Part shown: positions 22,546-38,850 of the stretch, piece by piece | How the letters are laid out: each line of letters opens with the position of its first letter | Numbering within the stretch: the first letter of the stretch is position 1 | Assembly: GCF_019279795.1 (NCBI RefSeq) | Contig: NC_056744.1 | Coordinates: 1,504,477,130-1,504,541,129, forward strand | Direction: 5' to 3' | Length of the DNA stretch: 64,000 nt | DNA from: Protopterus annectens | Taxonomy: Eukaryota; Chordata; Ceratodontiformes; Protopteridae | Notes under the pieces: model-generated | Told to the model about the DNA's origin: nothing | The model's input: only the letters and a program-made list of their open reading frames with translations | Database searches by the model: none | Translations under genes and position numbers: made by a program

Positions 22546-24990
22546 AAAAGGCAGCAGCTAGTTAGCTCCCTAACTAGAGGTACAAATATTCTAGACCTAG
22601 TACTCATGAGCATGGGGGGATGCTGCTCCCTCCCATCCATTAAAACTCTACCCTGGTAAGATGTGACCACAAAATTATCTCTTTTTGTATTAAAACTAAG
22701 CTAGAACCACCATCAAACTCCAAACCTGTTAAGAATTTTGCTAAGACCCATTACTTCAAATAAGTGACAGCTTATTAAACTTCCAAGCCCCTCTGAACCT
22801 GGATGACATTGAGGCCTACTCTGAGCTGTACACAAATGTACTGTACAACCACATTCATAGCTGCACAGAGGAGGCAGTACCTGTCCGAGTCAAACCTATG
22901 ATTACTGGCAAAAATAAACCATACTGGTGGACCCCTAGCATAAATAGGCTATTCAACAAAGGGAAAAAGTCCTCTTCAAAGCCATGAAGGTACAGACAAA
23001 ATAGTGTAAAAAGGCACTTCTCTGTCTAAAAACAAATAAAAGAGAGATCTGGTCAAATTTTGCCAAAGCAAACTATGAGGCAGAAATAGCCTCCCAGGTG
23101 AAATATAACCATAAGGCTTTTTTTAATTATGTTTGTAACCTCAGGGGATACACTCAGCAATGTGCAGATTTAATCATGAATGACAGCACTTACACCCAGC
23201 CTGAAACTATAACAAACATGCTGGCCAAAAAGTTCAGTTTAAATTTCTTCCCCCCCATCACCTTGTACTACACCCAAAGAAATACCTGCAACCATTCCTC
23301 TACAAGTCATTATGAGGGAACAGGTCCTTACTGTGCTCACTGAAGCCAAAAACACAACCTCCATAGGTCCCAACAACATTTCAGTATGCTTCTTAAATAG
23401 CTTAAAACAGAATCTGTTGGGGCCACTACAAACCCTCTTTTACCATGGTGTCTGGTTGGGCTTTGTCCAAGAGGAACTACAACAGTTGTCCCTCTGAACA
23501 AGGGGGGGGGGCATCAACTGACCCAGGGAACTATAGACCCATAAGCTTGACCAGTCTTATTTGCAAGTTCATGTAGAGAGTTATCTTGGACCTGATCAAT
23601 AATGACATAGGAACTCTTCAAACACTGGACCAGACCCAATTTGGCTTTGTCAAAGGGAGGCTCCAGTCTGGTGTACTTCTTTAAGAAAGTCACCAGGGCC
23701 ATGGATGAGTGTAAAATGCTACAACACTACTCATCTAGACCTCACCAAAGCTTTCAACACAATTCCCCACTCAGAGATTATAGATAAAGTTAATGAGTTA
23801 GGCCTAACCCCCTACATCATTAGATGGATAATAAACTGGCTCACTGAAAGGACACATATTGTCTAGATAGGTGAATCCACCATCATTAAGAAACCTGCTA
23901 CTAGTGGTGTCCCACAGGGCTCAGTGTTGGGACCCCCCCCCCATTTGGTATGTACATCTCTGAAGTGAATGCCAATGTTGGAGACCTCTGGCTCACCGAG
24001 TTCATCAACAGCTGTAACCTGGGAGTAATCACTGAATCCCCAAACAATACTGACATCCTAAAAATGACAAACAACTGGTGCCAAAACCAGGGTTCTAGAC
24101 TAAATGCTAAAAAGTGCGTAATCATTCCCTTCGATAAGTCACATATCCCTGCAAATTATAATATCGATAGTGCACCTCTAAAGTAGAAACAGTGGTGAGG
24201 GACTTTGGAACATCGATAGACAGTAGCCTAAACTTTGACCACTAGGTAGCTACTGTAGTGAGAAAATCTTTCTGTGTGGCTCAACATATAATAAAGGCAT
24301 GTCATCAAGATCAAAGGAAGTCATAGTGTCATTGTGCTTGGCCCTCATTAGCCCCATAATTGAGTACAATGCTATCTTCTGCATGTACCTAACCAGACAC
24401 ACCAACTGAAGCCATTCCAGAGGATTCTCACTAACAAAATACAAAGCATAAGACACATGTCTTATGTAGACTGACTAAATGCCCTATCCCTTTACTCTGT
24501 CTCATAACGTTCATTGAGAGGTGGATTATGCCTGACCTGCAAGGCATTCTCTGATACAGTCCTGATGAAAATGTTACATATTCACAAGAAAAATTATACA
24601 AGGATTACATGTTCCATGGCCTGAACCTTATTTGTGACTGTCACAGCACTTGCTGGAGAGACAGTTTCATACCCCAAAGACTATCTTGTCTATAAAGTTT
24701 CCATCTTTGTAAAACAAAGATCATCACTCACTCCCTTTAAAAAGAATTTAGATAAATGAATGGGGAACTGTAAATTCCCCTCCCTGGGTACTGCCCATAT
24801 CCATTATAGACACAGGCAGTATATAAAATGACACAGGGCTCTAAAACCCAAAGACCAACTACCCTGATACTATCTCATCTCGTATCTGGGAAATTAAGAC
24901 ATAATAGTGTCATACCCTGGGTATTATTGGCTAGGCTTGTAAAGGCTGTTGTGCCATTAGCCTAGTAATCATCTATGAAACTATAATCGG
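22546..24990 (+). mobile_element. CR1-like LINE, 5'-truncated copy
   Basis: The copy begins in the endonuclease tail (TRGTNILDLVLMSMGGC) and continues with the YVCNLRGYTQQCADLIMND linker. RT pieces follow: NTTSIGPNNISVCFLNSLKQ, motif A HLDLTKAFNTIPHSEIID, motif B TSGVPQGSVLGP (near 23910) and a motif C position reading TEFINSCNL, where the family has TKFADDCKL. Both catalytic aspartates are therefore lost. The 3' end near 24915-24985 carries the family tail (TTGGCTAGGCTTGTAAAGG, AGCCTAGTAATCATCTATGA). The many frame breaks and lower similarity make it an older copy than the ones at 2.4 and 58 kb. Confidence 0.85.
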
Positions 24991-26949
24991 TGGCATTAAC
25001 AGAATATGTAATTGTAACTTATATATGTTCTGCAAGAGCAGACATGTACAGTTGTAATGATTGTCAATATTTTATAAGGTGAATTCACCACCCCTTCCCC
25101 AAAGGTGATCACATTTTTTAGAGGGGTTAAGAGAGGCAGTGTTAAATCTGGATTTAAAATCAGGGACAATCATGACCATTTGAGAGGTTTGTATGACACA
25201 TAAGCCACAGTCCCCCATGCAAGAATCAAACACATGTCATCTGTATTATCACTGAGCTGTGCATTCACTAGGTGCAACATAGAAAGATGTATCACACAAG
25301 TATCTAGTAAAATGCCTTAACAGGAAGTCTACACTGTCAAATCCTAAAGAATATGCATCCCAAAGAATAGTTCTGTATGGCCTACCAAATATGTGAGACA
25401 TCACTTGGCCAAATGTGATACACTTTACTTAAGTGTCCCTGCATGATGTAGGTATTGGCCATACAGTTAAAAATGCATACAAACACTACATTATTATGAG
25501 AGGATTCCCTACATACAACTGGGTATTGCATGCATTTGCCACATGTAGTAGCAATGGATATTGTCTGAAGCATCTGCAGTTGATGTGTGAATTAAGAAGT
25601 GATCCATGATTATGAATGGCACAGCAGTATGTGAGACTGATGGCAATGCATCAACTATGCTCATGTGCACAGAAATTGCAGCCATGCAAAGTTAAGTGTC
25701 AATGATTAAGTAAGCTGTCACTGCAATATTGTACACATACCAAACAATACATGGACTTCCTTCTGTAAGCACATGTGCTACATGATCACTGTTCTCCTGA
25801 CATTGTCAGTGAAAATGTTATACTGCCATGAAATTGTAACATACATCCATATGTGTTCATGCATATCAAGTGGTAATATTGATATGATTTAGTGGTACAT
25901 CTGTGACATAGTACGGTCACACTATAGCTGTACCTATGCTACAATTGGATTTCATGCTGTACATCACCTCCAAATAAAACCTTGGGTATGAATCACATGC
26001 AATGCACTAGAACTGTTAACACAGTTGTACAGCTCAAGCCATTTCACAGCATTACATTAGCTGTCCATCATATGCCTATATGTTTATCATTGGAAATGTG
26101 TGGATGAAAGTCCAGACACCACATATGGACACATTACAACTGAGATGGATGTGGCTCATACATAACAGATGATGACACAAATGCTGACAGTCACACAGTG
26201 CTGCTGAGGAAAACCTGTATAATCCTTGTGAATAACACAATACTGCATACAATGAATTTGGCAAGGTTGCAAGTGAATCTGAAAATGTCATATGCTTGTG
26301 TATATAAAGCATTACAACATGTTTATGAACCTAGGCATATGTGCCTGTGTAATCCCTATCAAGTAATATTGTTGTATGTCACATAACATTTCCAGATTCT
26401 AGGTATACACATGCAACACCTGTGCCATACTGCAGTTGTTACTGTGAGGTTTGAATGGGAACTGTGTAGAATGTGGATATACTCCACTATCAGAACACAT
26501 GCTATAGTAAGACAACAATATACCTAGCATCATCCCATGTAACCAATCCTCAGGAAGCATATTACTACAGTTATTATGGAAAGAACATGTAACAAAATTG
26601 TAGCAATGGACATCAATACAGTAGCTCAATTCCCAGATTGGAATACACTGTTGTAGGGCTACAGTACATCTACACCTCAACACAGCACATGTGGATGCCA
26701 ATAACATTGACATGTGCAATGTTCAGAGGGTCATAGGACTTTTATAGGCTAACAGCCAAGAGTACATAAAATCCTAGCCATTATTATACCATTTAAACCC
26801 AAGTTAATATAGCTAGGTGAGGGAAGATAGTAGGGGTAGCTGGATATGTATTTGATTTAATATGGATTGCCTTTGTCCATATAGGACATGTGCACCACCC
26901 CATGAGTGAATTAGCAAAAATACATCCAGTGGCCTGGAGATGGCTTATA
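24991..26949. other. Non-coding stretch
   Basis: About 2 kb without a recognisable gene or element. It has balanced AT-rich composition with many CATGTG/CACATG words. Open frames up to 106 codons occur, but they show no family features. Confidence 0.5.
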
Positions 26950-28127
26950 GAGGGTCATGTAGGGGCTCTGCTTCATGATGTGTGTATGCATCTTACTGAT
27001 TATGACATCCTCAGTGTTACACAGAAAAGATGTTATGTGGAGAGGGAAAAATGAGATGTTGGATTCCAGGGGCAATGTAAAAGCTTCTCCTGAGTGGAAG
27101 TCAAATGAGGAGAGATTCAAAACAATTTTACACTGAACGTAGTATACAACCAACCTCCCACACACACACACATCGAATGGGGTCTGATTCAAATACCATA
27201 CCTGTCTAGGTATAGAAATTGTATTCCATACATGAGTAGTGCCACAATAGAACTTTGACTTTGACAGCTTCACAGTACACTTTATAGAGGATGACATCAT
27301 CAGTGTATCCCAACAAAACTGATGCTGGGAGGAGTGTCTGACATAGCTGTGGAGTGACATCCTAGTGTAAAATTGTCTTCAGAGTGATAATTGAATGTAG
27401 AGAGACATGTACACACAAGCTGACTGAATCCCTACCTATCTAGGTTACACAAGCTAGAAAATATAGTATTTAATGCTAGCTCCATCACTGAAGGCTGACT
27501 GTAACACTGTCAGAGTGCACTTTATAGAGGGTGATTTCATCAGTATATACTGAGAAGAGGATATTGAGGAGGAGAGTCTGACAGAGCTGTGGAGTCACAC
27601 CCTGTGCAAAATTGGCTCCAGAACAATAACTGAATGAAAAGAGATAAACCCACAAGTTGATTGCTATGAGATTAGGACCATTATCTATCTAGTTACACTA
27701 AGTAGAGAACATAGTACTTAATGCTAGAACCACTGCAGGAGTCTGACTTTAGTGTTAGAGTGCAATTTATAGAGAATGACATCATCAGTGTATGGTGAAA
27801 AGAAAATGTTTGGGGGAGTGTTTGACTGGGCTGTGGAGTCACATCCCTGTGTAAAACTGCCACACGAATGAACATAGAGAAACACACAGGCAAACTGACT
27901 GGTGTGAGATTAGAACCCCTACCTATCTGCTTACACAATTTAAAGAACACAGTACTTAACACTAACTCCGCTACCACTGAAGTCTGACTACAGAGTTTTC
28001 AGAGTTACTTTATACATGATGACATCATCACTGTATGCTTAGAAGAAAATATTGGGAAGCGTACTGACAGAGCTGCAGAATCACATTCTGGTGTATAATT
28101 GTCTCCATGGTGATAGTCGAATGAAGA

Positions 28128-28198
<71 letters not shown>

Positions 28199-28870
28199 GT
28201 TTATTGCTTTGTGATTAGAACTTCTAATTCTCTAGTTACACAAGCTAGCACCACTGTGGAAGTCTGACTTCAACACTCTCAGAGTGCGCTTTACATAGGA
28301 TGACATCATCACAGTATGCAAAGAAGATGTTGGGAGGAGGGACTGACAGGGCTGTGGACACACATCCCTCTGTGAAATTGAATCCAGAGTGATAGTTGAA
28401 TGAAGAGAGACACAAATGCAAAAGTTAACTACTATGAGATTAGAACCCCTACCTACAGGGTTACACAAACTAAAGAACATCCTATTTAACTATAGCACTA
28501 CCACAGAGGTCTGATTTTAACACTCCCAGAGTGCATTTTGTACAGAATTACATCATCAGTGTATAATGAGAGCAGGATGTTGGGAGGGCTATCTGAAATT
28601 GCTGTGGAGTTATGGAGCAGTGTAACCATATCTTCTGAATGCTACTTGAGTCAAGGACAGCAGGGTGTGGATTTATGTTCATCTGAATATACACAAGCAA
28701 ATTCAGATATAGACACAAACAAGATGACTGTTGTGAGGTTAAATCACATACCTCTGCAGTTACACATGCTACAGAATACATTACTTATTGCTCGCACCAA
28801 CGCAGAAGTCTACCTTTACCCTTGTCAGAGTGCAATTTATGGAGGATGACATCACATAGTTTTGCAGGTA
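26950..28870. repeat. Satellite-like tandem array, unit about 243 bp
   Basis: The landmark ATGACATCATCAGTGTA, with variants, recurs at 27002, 27291, 27531, 27776, 28019, 28300, 28548 and 28846. The usual spacing is 240-248 bp. The 281- and 298-bp intervals carry insertions, one of them a CA array. Each unit also contains a GAGTGCA-TTTATAGAGG block, a CTGTGGAGTCACA block and a TACCTATCTAGTTACAC block. Units are 70-85 % alike by eye, so the array is old. Similar short peptides read on the minus strand (MMSSSIKCT type) are repeat shadows. Confidence 0.9.
28129..28194. repeat. (AC)n microsatellite inside one satellite unit
   Basis: About 33 AC units sit where sister units read GAGAGACATGTACACACAAG or GAGACACAAATGC. 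The microsatellite therefore grew from an ACAC seed in the satellite unit. Confidence 0.97.
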
Positions 28871-29050
28871 ACATACACTGTTATGAGAACTGGGTGCAAA
28901 GCCAGGATTTGTGATATGATTGTGTGAGAGCAATTTGCAAAAGTACTTATACATACATCCTGGCAACCTAAGTAAAATAAGCTGACATGTATGCATAGTG
29001 CAGAAGTGAGACAGACATGTATCTATTTTCTGGATGTTGTGCAGATGAGA

Positions 29051-29051
<1 letters not shown>

Positions 29052-29110
<59 letters not shown>
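29052..29110. repeat. (CA)n microsatellite
   Basis: A near-perfect CA run of about 29 units, just beyond the satellite array. Confidence 0.97.
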
Positions 29111-29111
<1 letters not shown>

Positions 29112-30379
29112 CTGGCAAACATCAGTAGTGCAAAGATGAGTTGAGTTATGTTGGAATTATGTGTCTTCATATTCAGATGAAAGTATGTTCACATTAATGC
29201 AAGTTACCGACAATATCAATGGGATTTGATCATGCATGAAGGATGTCTAATGTCACTATAAACCCATACCAAATGGAACAATGCAGTTAGGCTATGTCAT
29301 TCTGGAATCAGTTTGACAATGGACCATGTACTGATACATCATTTGCAATTGCATTGCTGCAGGGCATACATGAATATATGAAATTATGTGCTCAGTCAAG
29401 CATGCATGTCACTGCCTTTCTCTTGTGTAAATGAATGCATTTCAGTGTATTGGAGGATTACAACCCAGTAACCAGAGTTAGACATGATATACACCTCTTC
29501 ACAAAGGGCATTGCTAACAAGCTGATTTGCACAGATGATGGCAAAGTATTAGTGCATGTGTGATTCAAATTTTAGGAATTCAACTTGGACTTGTGAAGTA
29601 GCAGTGTCCACTGGTGCTCTTTGCCAAACTGTGCACAAATAAGAGCATAGAGTAACTGATCTGATTGGGGTTAACTGCAAAATACATCTGTCTGCTGTAA
29701 ATGTTTGGTGTGTCAGGCTTGCAAGATATGTTATGGGAGAAAGTGCTGAGAGCTACTACAATGTGCATGCAGTAGTCTACCTTCTAAATGTTGGAAACTA
29801 TGTTTTATTACATAAACAACTGTAGTGCTTGCCATACTTGTTTGTGCTATGTTAAGGGCCAAGCAAATGTGGTTCTCTGGTTAAGGAAAGCACTGAAAAA
29901 TTGAATGTAGATCATGTTCCTTCATGCAAACAGGCACAGTGGTGATGGGCAGCCATTAGCACTCTGGACATTACTGAGCATGGAATATACACCTGCTTCC
30001 TAGCTTTAACTGTGGCAAAGGGTGTAAGAGCAGTGAACATTTGGTCAGAGCACAGATTTGCCAGGGTTCAAATCCAAATGATTCTCTTCCTTTGCAAATG
30101 GTGTCAGGATGTCATTAGCTAAGTAAATGTGATCAGGAATGCAAATATGACTATCACTGTCTTCACTAAAGTGTGTGTCTTCCCCAAATTGTATCAGTAA
30201 TGCCTACCTCAATACACTTCTACAATTACTAGCTGTTTTACATGCCTTAGTGCAAATTGCAAGTTAATTGTGTGTACAGCTTGCTACAAATAATGAGATA
30301 CAAATGTACATTTATACATCTGATCATCATCTAAACCTATTGAATGAAGGTAAAATGTTGGTATTATATAGATTTATAT
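29111..30379. other. Non-coding stretch
   Basis: No gene, RNA or recognisable repeat was seen between the CA run and the RTE element. Confidence 0.5.
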
Positions 30380-32872
30380 ACCGGATTGGTCAAGGTCCAG
30401 GTGGCCCGGGTTAACAACGACCGCCACCAGTACTGTTAGCCGACAGGGTGCTGGCAGAAATTGGGGCTACTGTTGGCCGAAGGAGGAGAGAAGAAGAGGG
30501 GGAAGGCATGCCCGAAGGCAGGAAGACAGGAGAAAGGTTAAGAGTATGGTAGTGAGGGCAGGAACTTTGAATGTTGGCAGCATGACTGGTATAGGGAGAG
30601 AGCTAGCTGATATAATGCACAGAAGGAAGGTTGATATATTGAGTGTACAAGAGACCAGGTGGAAGGGAAGTAAGGCCAGGTGTACTGGAGGTGGGTTCAA
30701 ATTGTTCTATCATGGTGTGGATGGGAGGAGAAATGGGGTAGAGGTTATCCTGAAGGAACGGTATACCAAGAGTGTTTTGGAAGTGAAAAGAGTGTCGGAT
30801 AGAGTGATGTTTATGAAGCTGGAAATTGATGGTGTAATGATGAATGTTGTTAGTGCATATGCTCCGCAAGTTGTGTGTGTGTGATGGATGAGAAAGAAAA
30901 ATTTTGGAGTGAGTTGGATGAAGTGGTGATGACTGCACCCATGGGTGAGAGAATGGTGATCAGAGCAGATTTCAATGGGCATGTTGGTGAAAGGAACAGA
31001 GGGGATGAGGAAGTGATGGGTAGGTATGGTGTTAAGGAAAGGAATGCAGAAGGTCAGATGGTAGTGGATTTTGAAAAAGGATGGACATGGCTGTGGTGAA
31101 TACGTATTTTAACAAGAGGGAGGAGCATAGGGTGGCATACAAGAGTGGAGGGAGATGCACACAGGTGGATTATATCCTGTGCAGGAGGGCCAGTTTGAAG
31201 GAGATTGGAGACTGTAAAGTGGTAATGGGGGAAAGTGTAATTAGGCAGCATAGAATGGTGGACTGTGGAATGACATTGGTGATTAAGAAGAGGAGAAGGA
31301 GTGTGAGAGCAGCACCAAGGATCAAATGGTGGAAAATGAAAAAGGGTGACTGTGAGGTGGAGTTCAGGGAAGACAGGCACTGGGTGGCAGTGAAGTGTTA
31401 CCGAATAGCTGGGTACCTAGAGGAGAGCTAGTAAGAGAGACTGCTAGAAAGGTGTTTGGTGTGACATTTGGACAGAGGAAAGAGGACAAGGAGACCTGGA
31501 GGTGGAATGAGGAAGTACAGGAGAGTATACGGAGAAAGAGGCTGGCGAAGAAGAAGTGGGATTATCAGAGATGAAAAAAGTAGACAGGAGTATAAGGAGA
31601 TGAGGTGCATGGCAAAGAGAGAGGTGGCAAAGGCTAAGGATAAGGCATATAGAGAGTTGTATGAAAGGTCGGACACTAAGGAGGGAGAAAAGGATCTGTA
31701 CCGATTGGCCAGACAGAGGGACCGAGCTAGGAAAGATGTGCAGCAGGTAAGGGTGATAAGGGATAATGAGGGAAATGTACTCGCTAGCGAGGAGAGTGTG
31801 TTGAACAGATGGAAGTAGTACTTTGGGGGGCTGATGAATGAAAAGAATGAAAGAGAGAGAAGGTTGGATGATGTGGGGATAGTGAGCCAGGAAGTACAAT
31901 GGATTAGCAAAGAGGAAGTAAGGACAGCTATGAAGAGGATGAAGAATGAAAAGGCTGTTGGTCCAGATGACATACCTGTGTTAGCATGGAGGTGTTTAGG
32001 AGAAATGGCAGTGGGATTTTTAACCAGATTGTTTAATGAAATCTTGGAAAGTGAGAGGATGCCTGAGAAGTGGAGAAAGAGTGTTTTGTACCGATTATAA
32101 GAATAAGGGTGGTGTGCAGAGCTGCAGTAACTACAGAGGGATAAAACTGATCACTCACAGCATGAAATTATGGGAAAAAGTATTGGAAGCTAGGTTAAGA
32201 AGGGAGGTGATGATTAGTAATCAGCAGTATGGTTTCATGTAGGGAAAGAGCACTACAGATGCAATGAACAGTGCAGAGTAATGGCGAGTGTGGAAGAGAG
32301 GGGCAGGGTGGAGAAGAGTGTCAGGAGAGATTTGTGACAGACGAGTACCAGTAAGAGTGAAAGGGAAGGTCTACAAAAGGGTAGTGAGACCAGCTATGTT
32401 ATATGGGTTAGAGACAGTGGCATTGACAAAAAGGCAGGCGTCAGAGCTGGATGTGGCAAAGTTAAAGATTTTAAGATATGCACTGGGTGTGACAAGGGTA
32501 GACAGGATTAGGAATAAGTATATTAGAGGGTCAGCCCAGGTTGGACAGTTTGGAGACAAAGCCAGAGAGGCGAGATTGCATTGGTTTGGACATGTGCTGA
32601 GGAGGGATGCTGGTTATATTGGGAAAAGGATGCTAAGGATGAAGCTGCCAGGTAAGAGGAAAAGAGGAAGGCCTAAGATAAGGTTTATGGATGTGGTTAG
32701 AGAGGACATGCAGGTGGTTGGTGTGACAGAGCAAGATGAAGGTGAGGAGACTGTTTTCAGTCATGTTTATTGCTCCACTTGTGAGAATGTAGGGATAAGT
32801 AGACTTTTTGGACTACTTTTTCTAGAGTGACTATTTCAGTTGCATGGGACAGATTATTTTGTAAATTGCTTA
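30380..32872 (+). mobile_element. RTE-clade LINE, copy 1, lacking the RT core
   Basis: A GC- and purine-rich 5' untranslated region leads into an apurinic endonuclease: RAGTLNVGSMTGIGRELAD at 30555, [19 protein letters not shown], and VDYILCRRASLKEIGDCKV. RT finger motifs follow (KNEKAVGPDDIPVLAWRCLG near 31950, NYRGIKLITHSMKLWEK near 32140). After GKSTTDAM near 32250 the frame jumps to the thumb region (VRPAMLYGLETVALTKRQA near 32390, GRPKIRFMDVVREDMQVVGV near 32670). Motifs A, B and C of the palm are missing, so this is an internal deletion derivative. The ORF is also broken elsewhere, and the usual RTE 3' tail (RCGDP-stop plus GAA repeats) is absent. A Tc1 element abuts at 32873. Confidence 0.9.
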
Positions 32873-34371
<1,499 letters not shown>

Positions 34372-34373
34372 TA

Positions 34374-36659
34374 TAGGGAGAGAGCTAGCTGATATAATGC
34401 ACAGAAGGAAGGTTGATATATTGAGTGTACAAGAGACCAGGTGGAAGGGAAGTAAGGCCAGGTGTACTGGAGGTGGGTTCAAATTGTTCTATCATGGTGT
34501 GGATGGGAGGAGAAATGGGGTAGAGGTTATCCTGAAGGAACGGTATACCAAGAGTGTTTTGGAAGTGAAAAGAGTGTCGGATAGAGTGATGTTTATGAAG
34601 CTGGAAATTGATGGTGTAATGATGAATATTGTTAGTGCATATGCTCCGCAAGTTGTGTGTGTGATGGATGAGAAAGAAAAATTTTGGAGTGAGTTGGATG
34701 AAGTGGTGATGACTGCACCCATGGGTGAGAGAATGGTGATCAGAGCAGATTTCAATGGGCATGTTGGTGAAAGGAACAGAGGGGATGAGGAAGTGATGGG
34801 TAGGTATGGTGTTAAGGAAAGGAATGCAGAAGGTCAGATGGTAGTGGATTTTGAAAAAGGATGGACATGGCTGTGGTGAATACGTATTTTAACAAGAGGG
34901 AGGAGCATAGGGTGGCATGCAAGAGTGGAGGGAGATGCACACAGGTGGATTATATCCTGTGCAGGAGGGCCAGTTTGAAGGAGATTGGAGACTGTAAAGT
35001 GGTAATGGGGGAAAGTGTAATTAGGCACCATAGAATGGTGGACTGTGGAATGACATTGGTGATTAAGAAGAGGAGAAGGAGTGTAAGGGCAGCACCAAGG
35101 ATCAAATGGTGGAAAATGAAAAAGGGTGACTGTGAGGTGGAGTTCAGGAAAGAGTTAAGACAGGCACTGGGTGGCAGTGAAGTGTTACCGAATAGCTGGG
35201 TACCTAGAGGAGAGCTAGTAAGAGAGACTGCTAGAAAGGTGTTTGGTGTGACATTTGGACAGAGGAAAGAGGACAAGGAGACCTGGTGGTGGAATGAGGA
35301 AGTACAGGAGAGTATACGGAGAAAGAGGATGGTGAAGAAGAAGTGGGATTATCAGAGATGAAGAAAGAAGACAGGAGTATAAGGAGATGAGGTGCATGGC
35401 AAAGAGAGAGGTGGCAAAGGCTAAGGATAAGGCATATAGAGAGTTGCATGAAAGGTTGGACACTAAGGAGGGAGAAAAGGATCTGTACCAAATGGCCAGA
35501 CAGAGGGACCGAGCTAGGAAAGATGTGCAGCAGGTAAGGGTGATAAGGGATAATGAGGGAAATGTACTCACTAGCGAGGAGAGTGTGTTGAACAGATGGA
35601 AGTAGTACTTTGAGGGGCTGATGAATGAAAAGAATGAAAGAGAGAGAAGGTTGGATGATGTGGGGATAGTGAGCCAGGAAGTACAATGGATTAGCAAAGA
35701 GGAAGTAAGGACAGCTATGAAGAGGATGAAGAATGAAAAGGCTGTTGGTCCAGATGACATACCTGTGGAAGCATGGAGGTGTTTAGGAGAAATGGCAGTG
35801 GAATTTTTAACCAGATTGTTTAATGAAATCTTGGAAAGTGAGAGGATGCCTGAGAAGTGGAGAAAGAGTGTTTTGCACTGATTATAAGAATAAGGGTGGT
35901 GTGCAGAGCTGCAGTAACTACAGAGGGATAAAACTGATCACTCACAGCATGAAATTATGGGAAAAAGTAGTGGAAGCTAGGTTAAGAAGGGAGGTGATGA
36001 TTAGTAATCAGCAGTATGGTTTCATGTAGGGAAAGAGCACTACAGATGCAATGAACAGTGCAGAGTAATGGCGAGTGTGGAAGAGAGGGGCAGGGTGGAG
36101 AAGAGTGTCAGGAGAGATTTGTGACAGACGAGTACCAGTAAGAGTGAAAGGGAAGGTCTACAAAAGGGTAGTGAGACCAGCTATGTTATATGGGTTAGAG
36201 ACAGTGGCATTGACAAAAAGGCAGGCGTCAGAGCTGGATGTGGCAAAGTTAAAGATTTTAAGATTTGCACTGGGTGTGACAAGGGTAGACAGGATTAGGA
36301 ATAAGTATATTAGAGGGTCAGCCCAGGTTGGACAGTTTGGAGACAAAGCCAGAGAGGCGAGATTGCATTGGTTTGGACATGTGCTGAGGAGGGATGCTGG
36401 TTATATTGGGAAAAGGATGCTAAGGATGAAGCTGCCAGGTAAGAGGAAAAGAGGAAGGCCTAAGATAAGGTCTATGGATGTGGTTACAGAGGACATGCAG
36501 GTGGTTGGTGTGACAGAGCAAGATGAAGGTGAGGAGACTGTTTTCAGTCATGTTTATTGCTCCACTTGTGAGAATGTAGGGATAAGTAGACTTTTTGGAC
36601 TACTTTTTCTAGAGTGACTATTTCAGTTGCATGGGACAGATTATTTTGTAAATTGCTTA
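34374..36659 (+). mobile_element. RTE-clade LINE, copy 2 (duplicated)
   Basis: Tandem copy of the RTE element, starting inside the endonuclease domain ([19 protein letters not shown]) and lacking the 5' untranslated region. The endonuclease frame is longer than in copy 1 because a GT pair is absent near 34660: it stays open from 34397 to 34879. The same palm deletion lies at 36040-36090, so the two copies inherited it from one parent. Confidence 0.92.
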
Positions 36660-38442
<1,783 letters not shown>

Positions 38443-38449
38443 GTCAGTG

Positions 38450-38850
38450 GCATGCTGTAGTGCTGTACCATAGCATTTGGTGTACAATTCTGGATGCTAA
38501 TACCTGTGACACCCCCAGAATATCCTCTGTGAGTCTTTGAAAGGCTGCTGTAGCTAAAATTCTAAGTGCTACGCATACCTCTGTCTCCTTTGTAATGGAT
38601 TACCCTTGGTTTGCTCTTGGTCTCAGGTGAGGATGACAGAGGTTGCAGAGTTCTTGAAGTATGTCTCTATCCACCCTGTAGTGCTCTACTATTTCCACTT
38701 CATGCAGACTAGGAAAAGTTAAACGGGGTCTAAATACTCTCCTCCTCCTTGCCCAAGGTATATCAGCAGCTGCAGCAGTGGCAGCACAGGCTTGAGCCTG
38801 TTGCACATACACATGCAGAAGTGCAGAAGCAGCCCCCAACATTCTTTCCT
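38450..38850 (-). mobile_element. PIF/Harbinger transposase remnant (HARBI1-like N-terminus)
   Basis: On the minus strand, from about 38780, it reads RRRRVFRPRLTFPSLHEVE, then YRVDRDILQELC. After a stop it continues [20 protein letters not shown] and [15 protein letters not shown]. This matches the N-terminal part and helix-turn-helix region of HARBI1-like nucleases. The DDE catalytic half should follow where the TA tract begins, and it is absent. The fragment is broken and non-functional. Confidence 0.8.

Noticed and set aside
27693-28849. Several 60-100 codon frames with a repeated MMSSSI-type peptide
   Set aside because: They come from the 243-bp tandem unit and shift frame from unit to unit.
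31428-31973. 181-codon and 151-codon hydrophobic frames on the minus strand (also at 35215-35760)
   Set aside because: They are antisense to the purine-rich RTE LINE coding strand. Leu/Ser-rich content is what such an antisense gives, and the pair exists only because of the tandem duplication.
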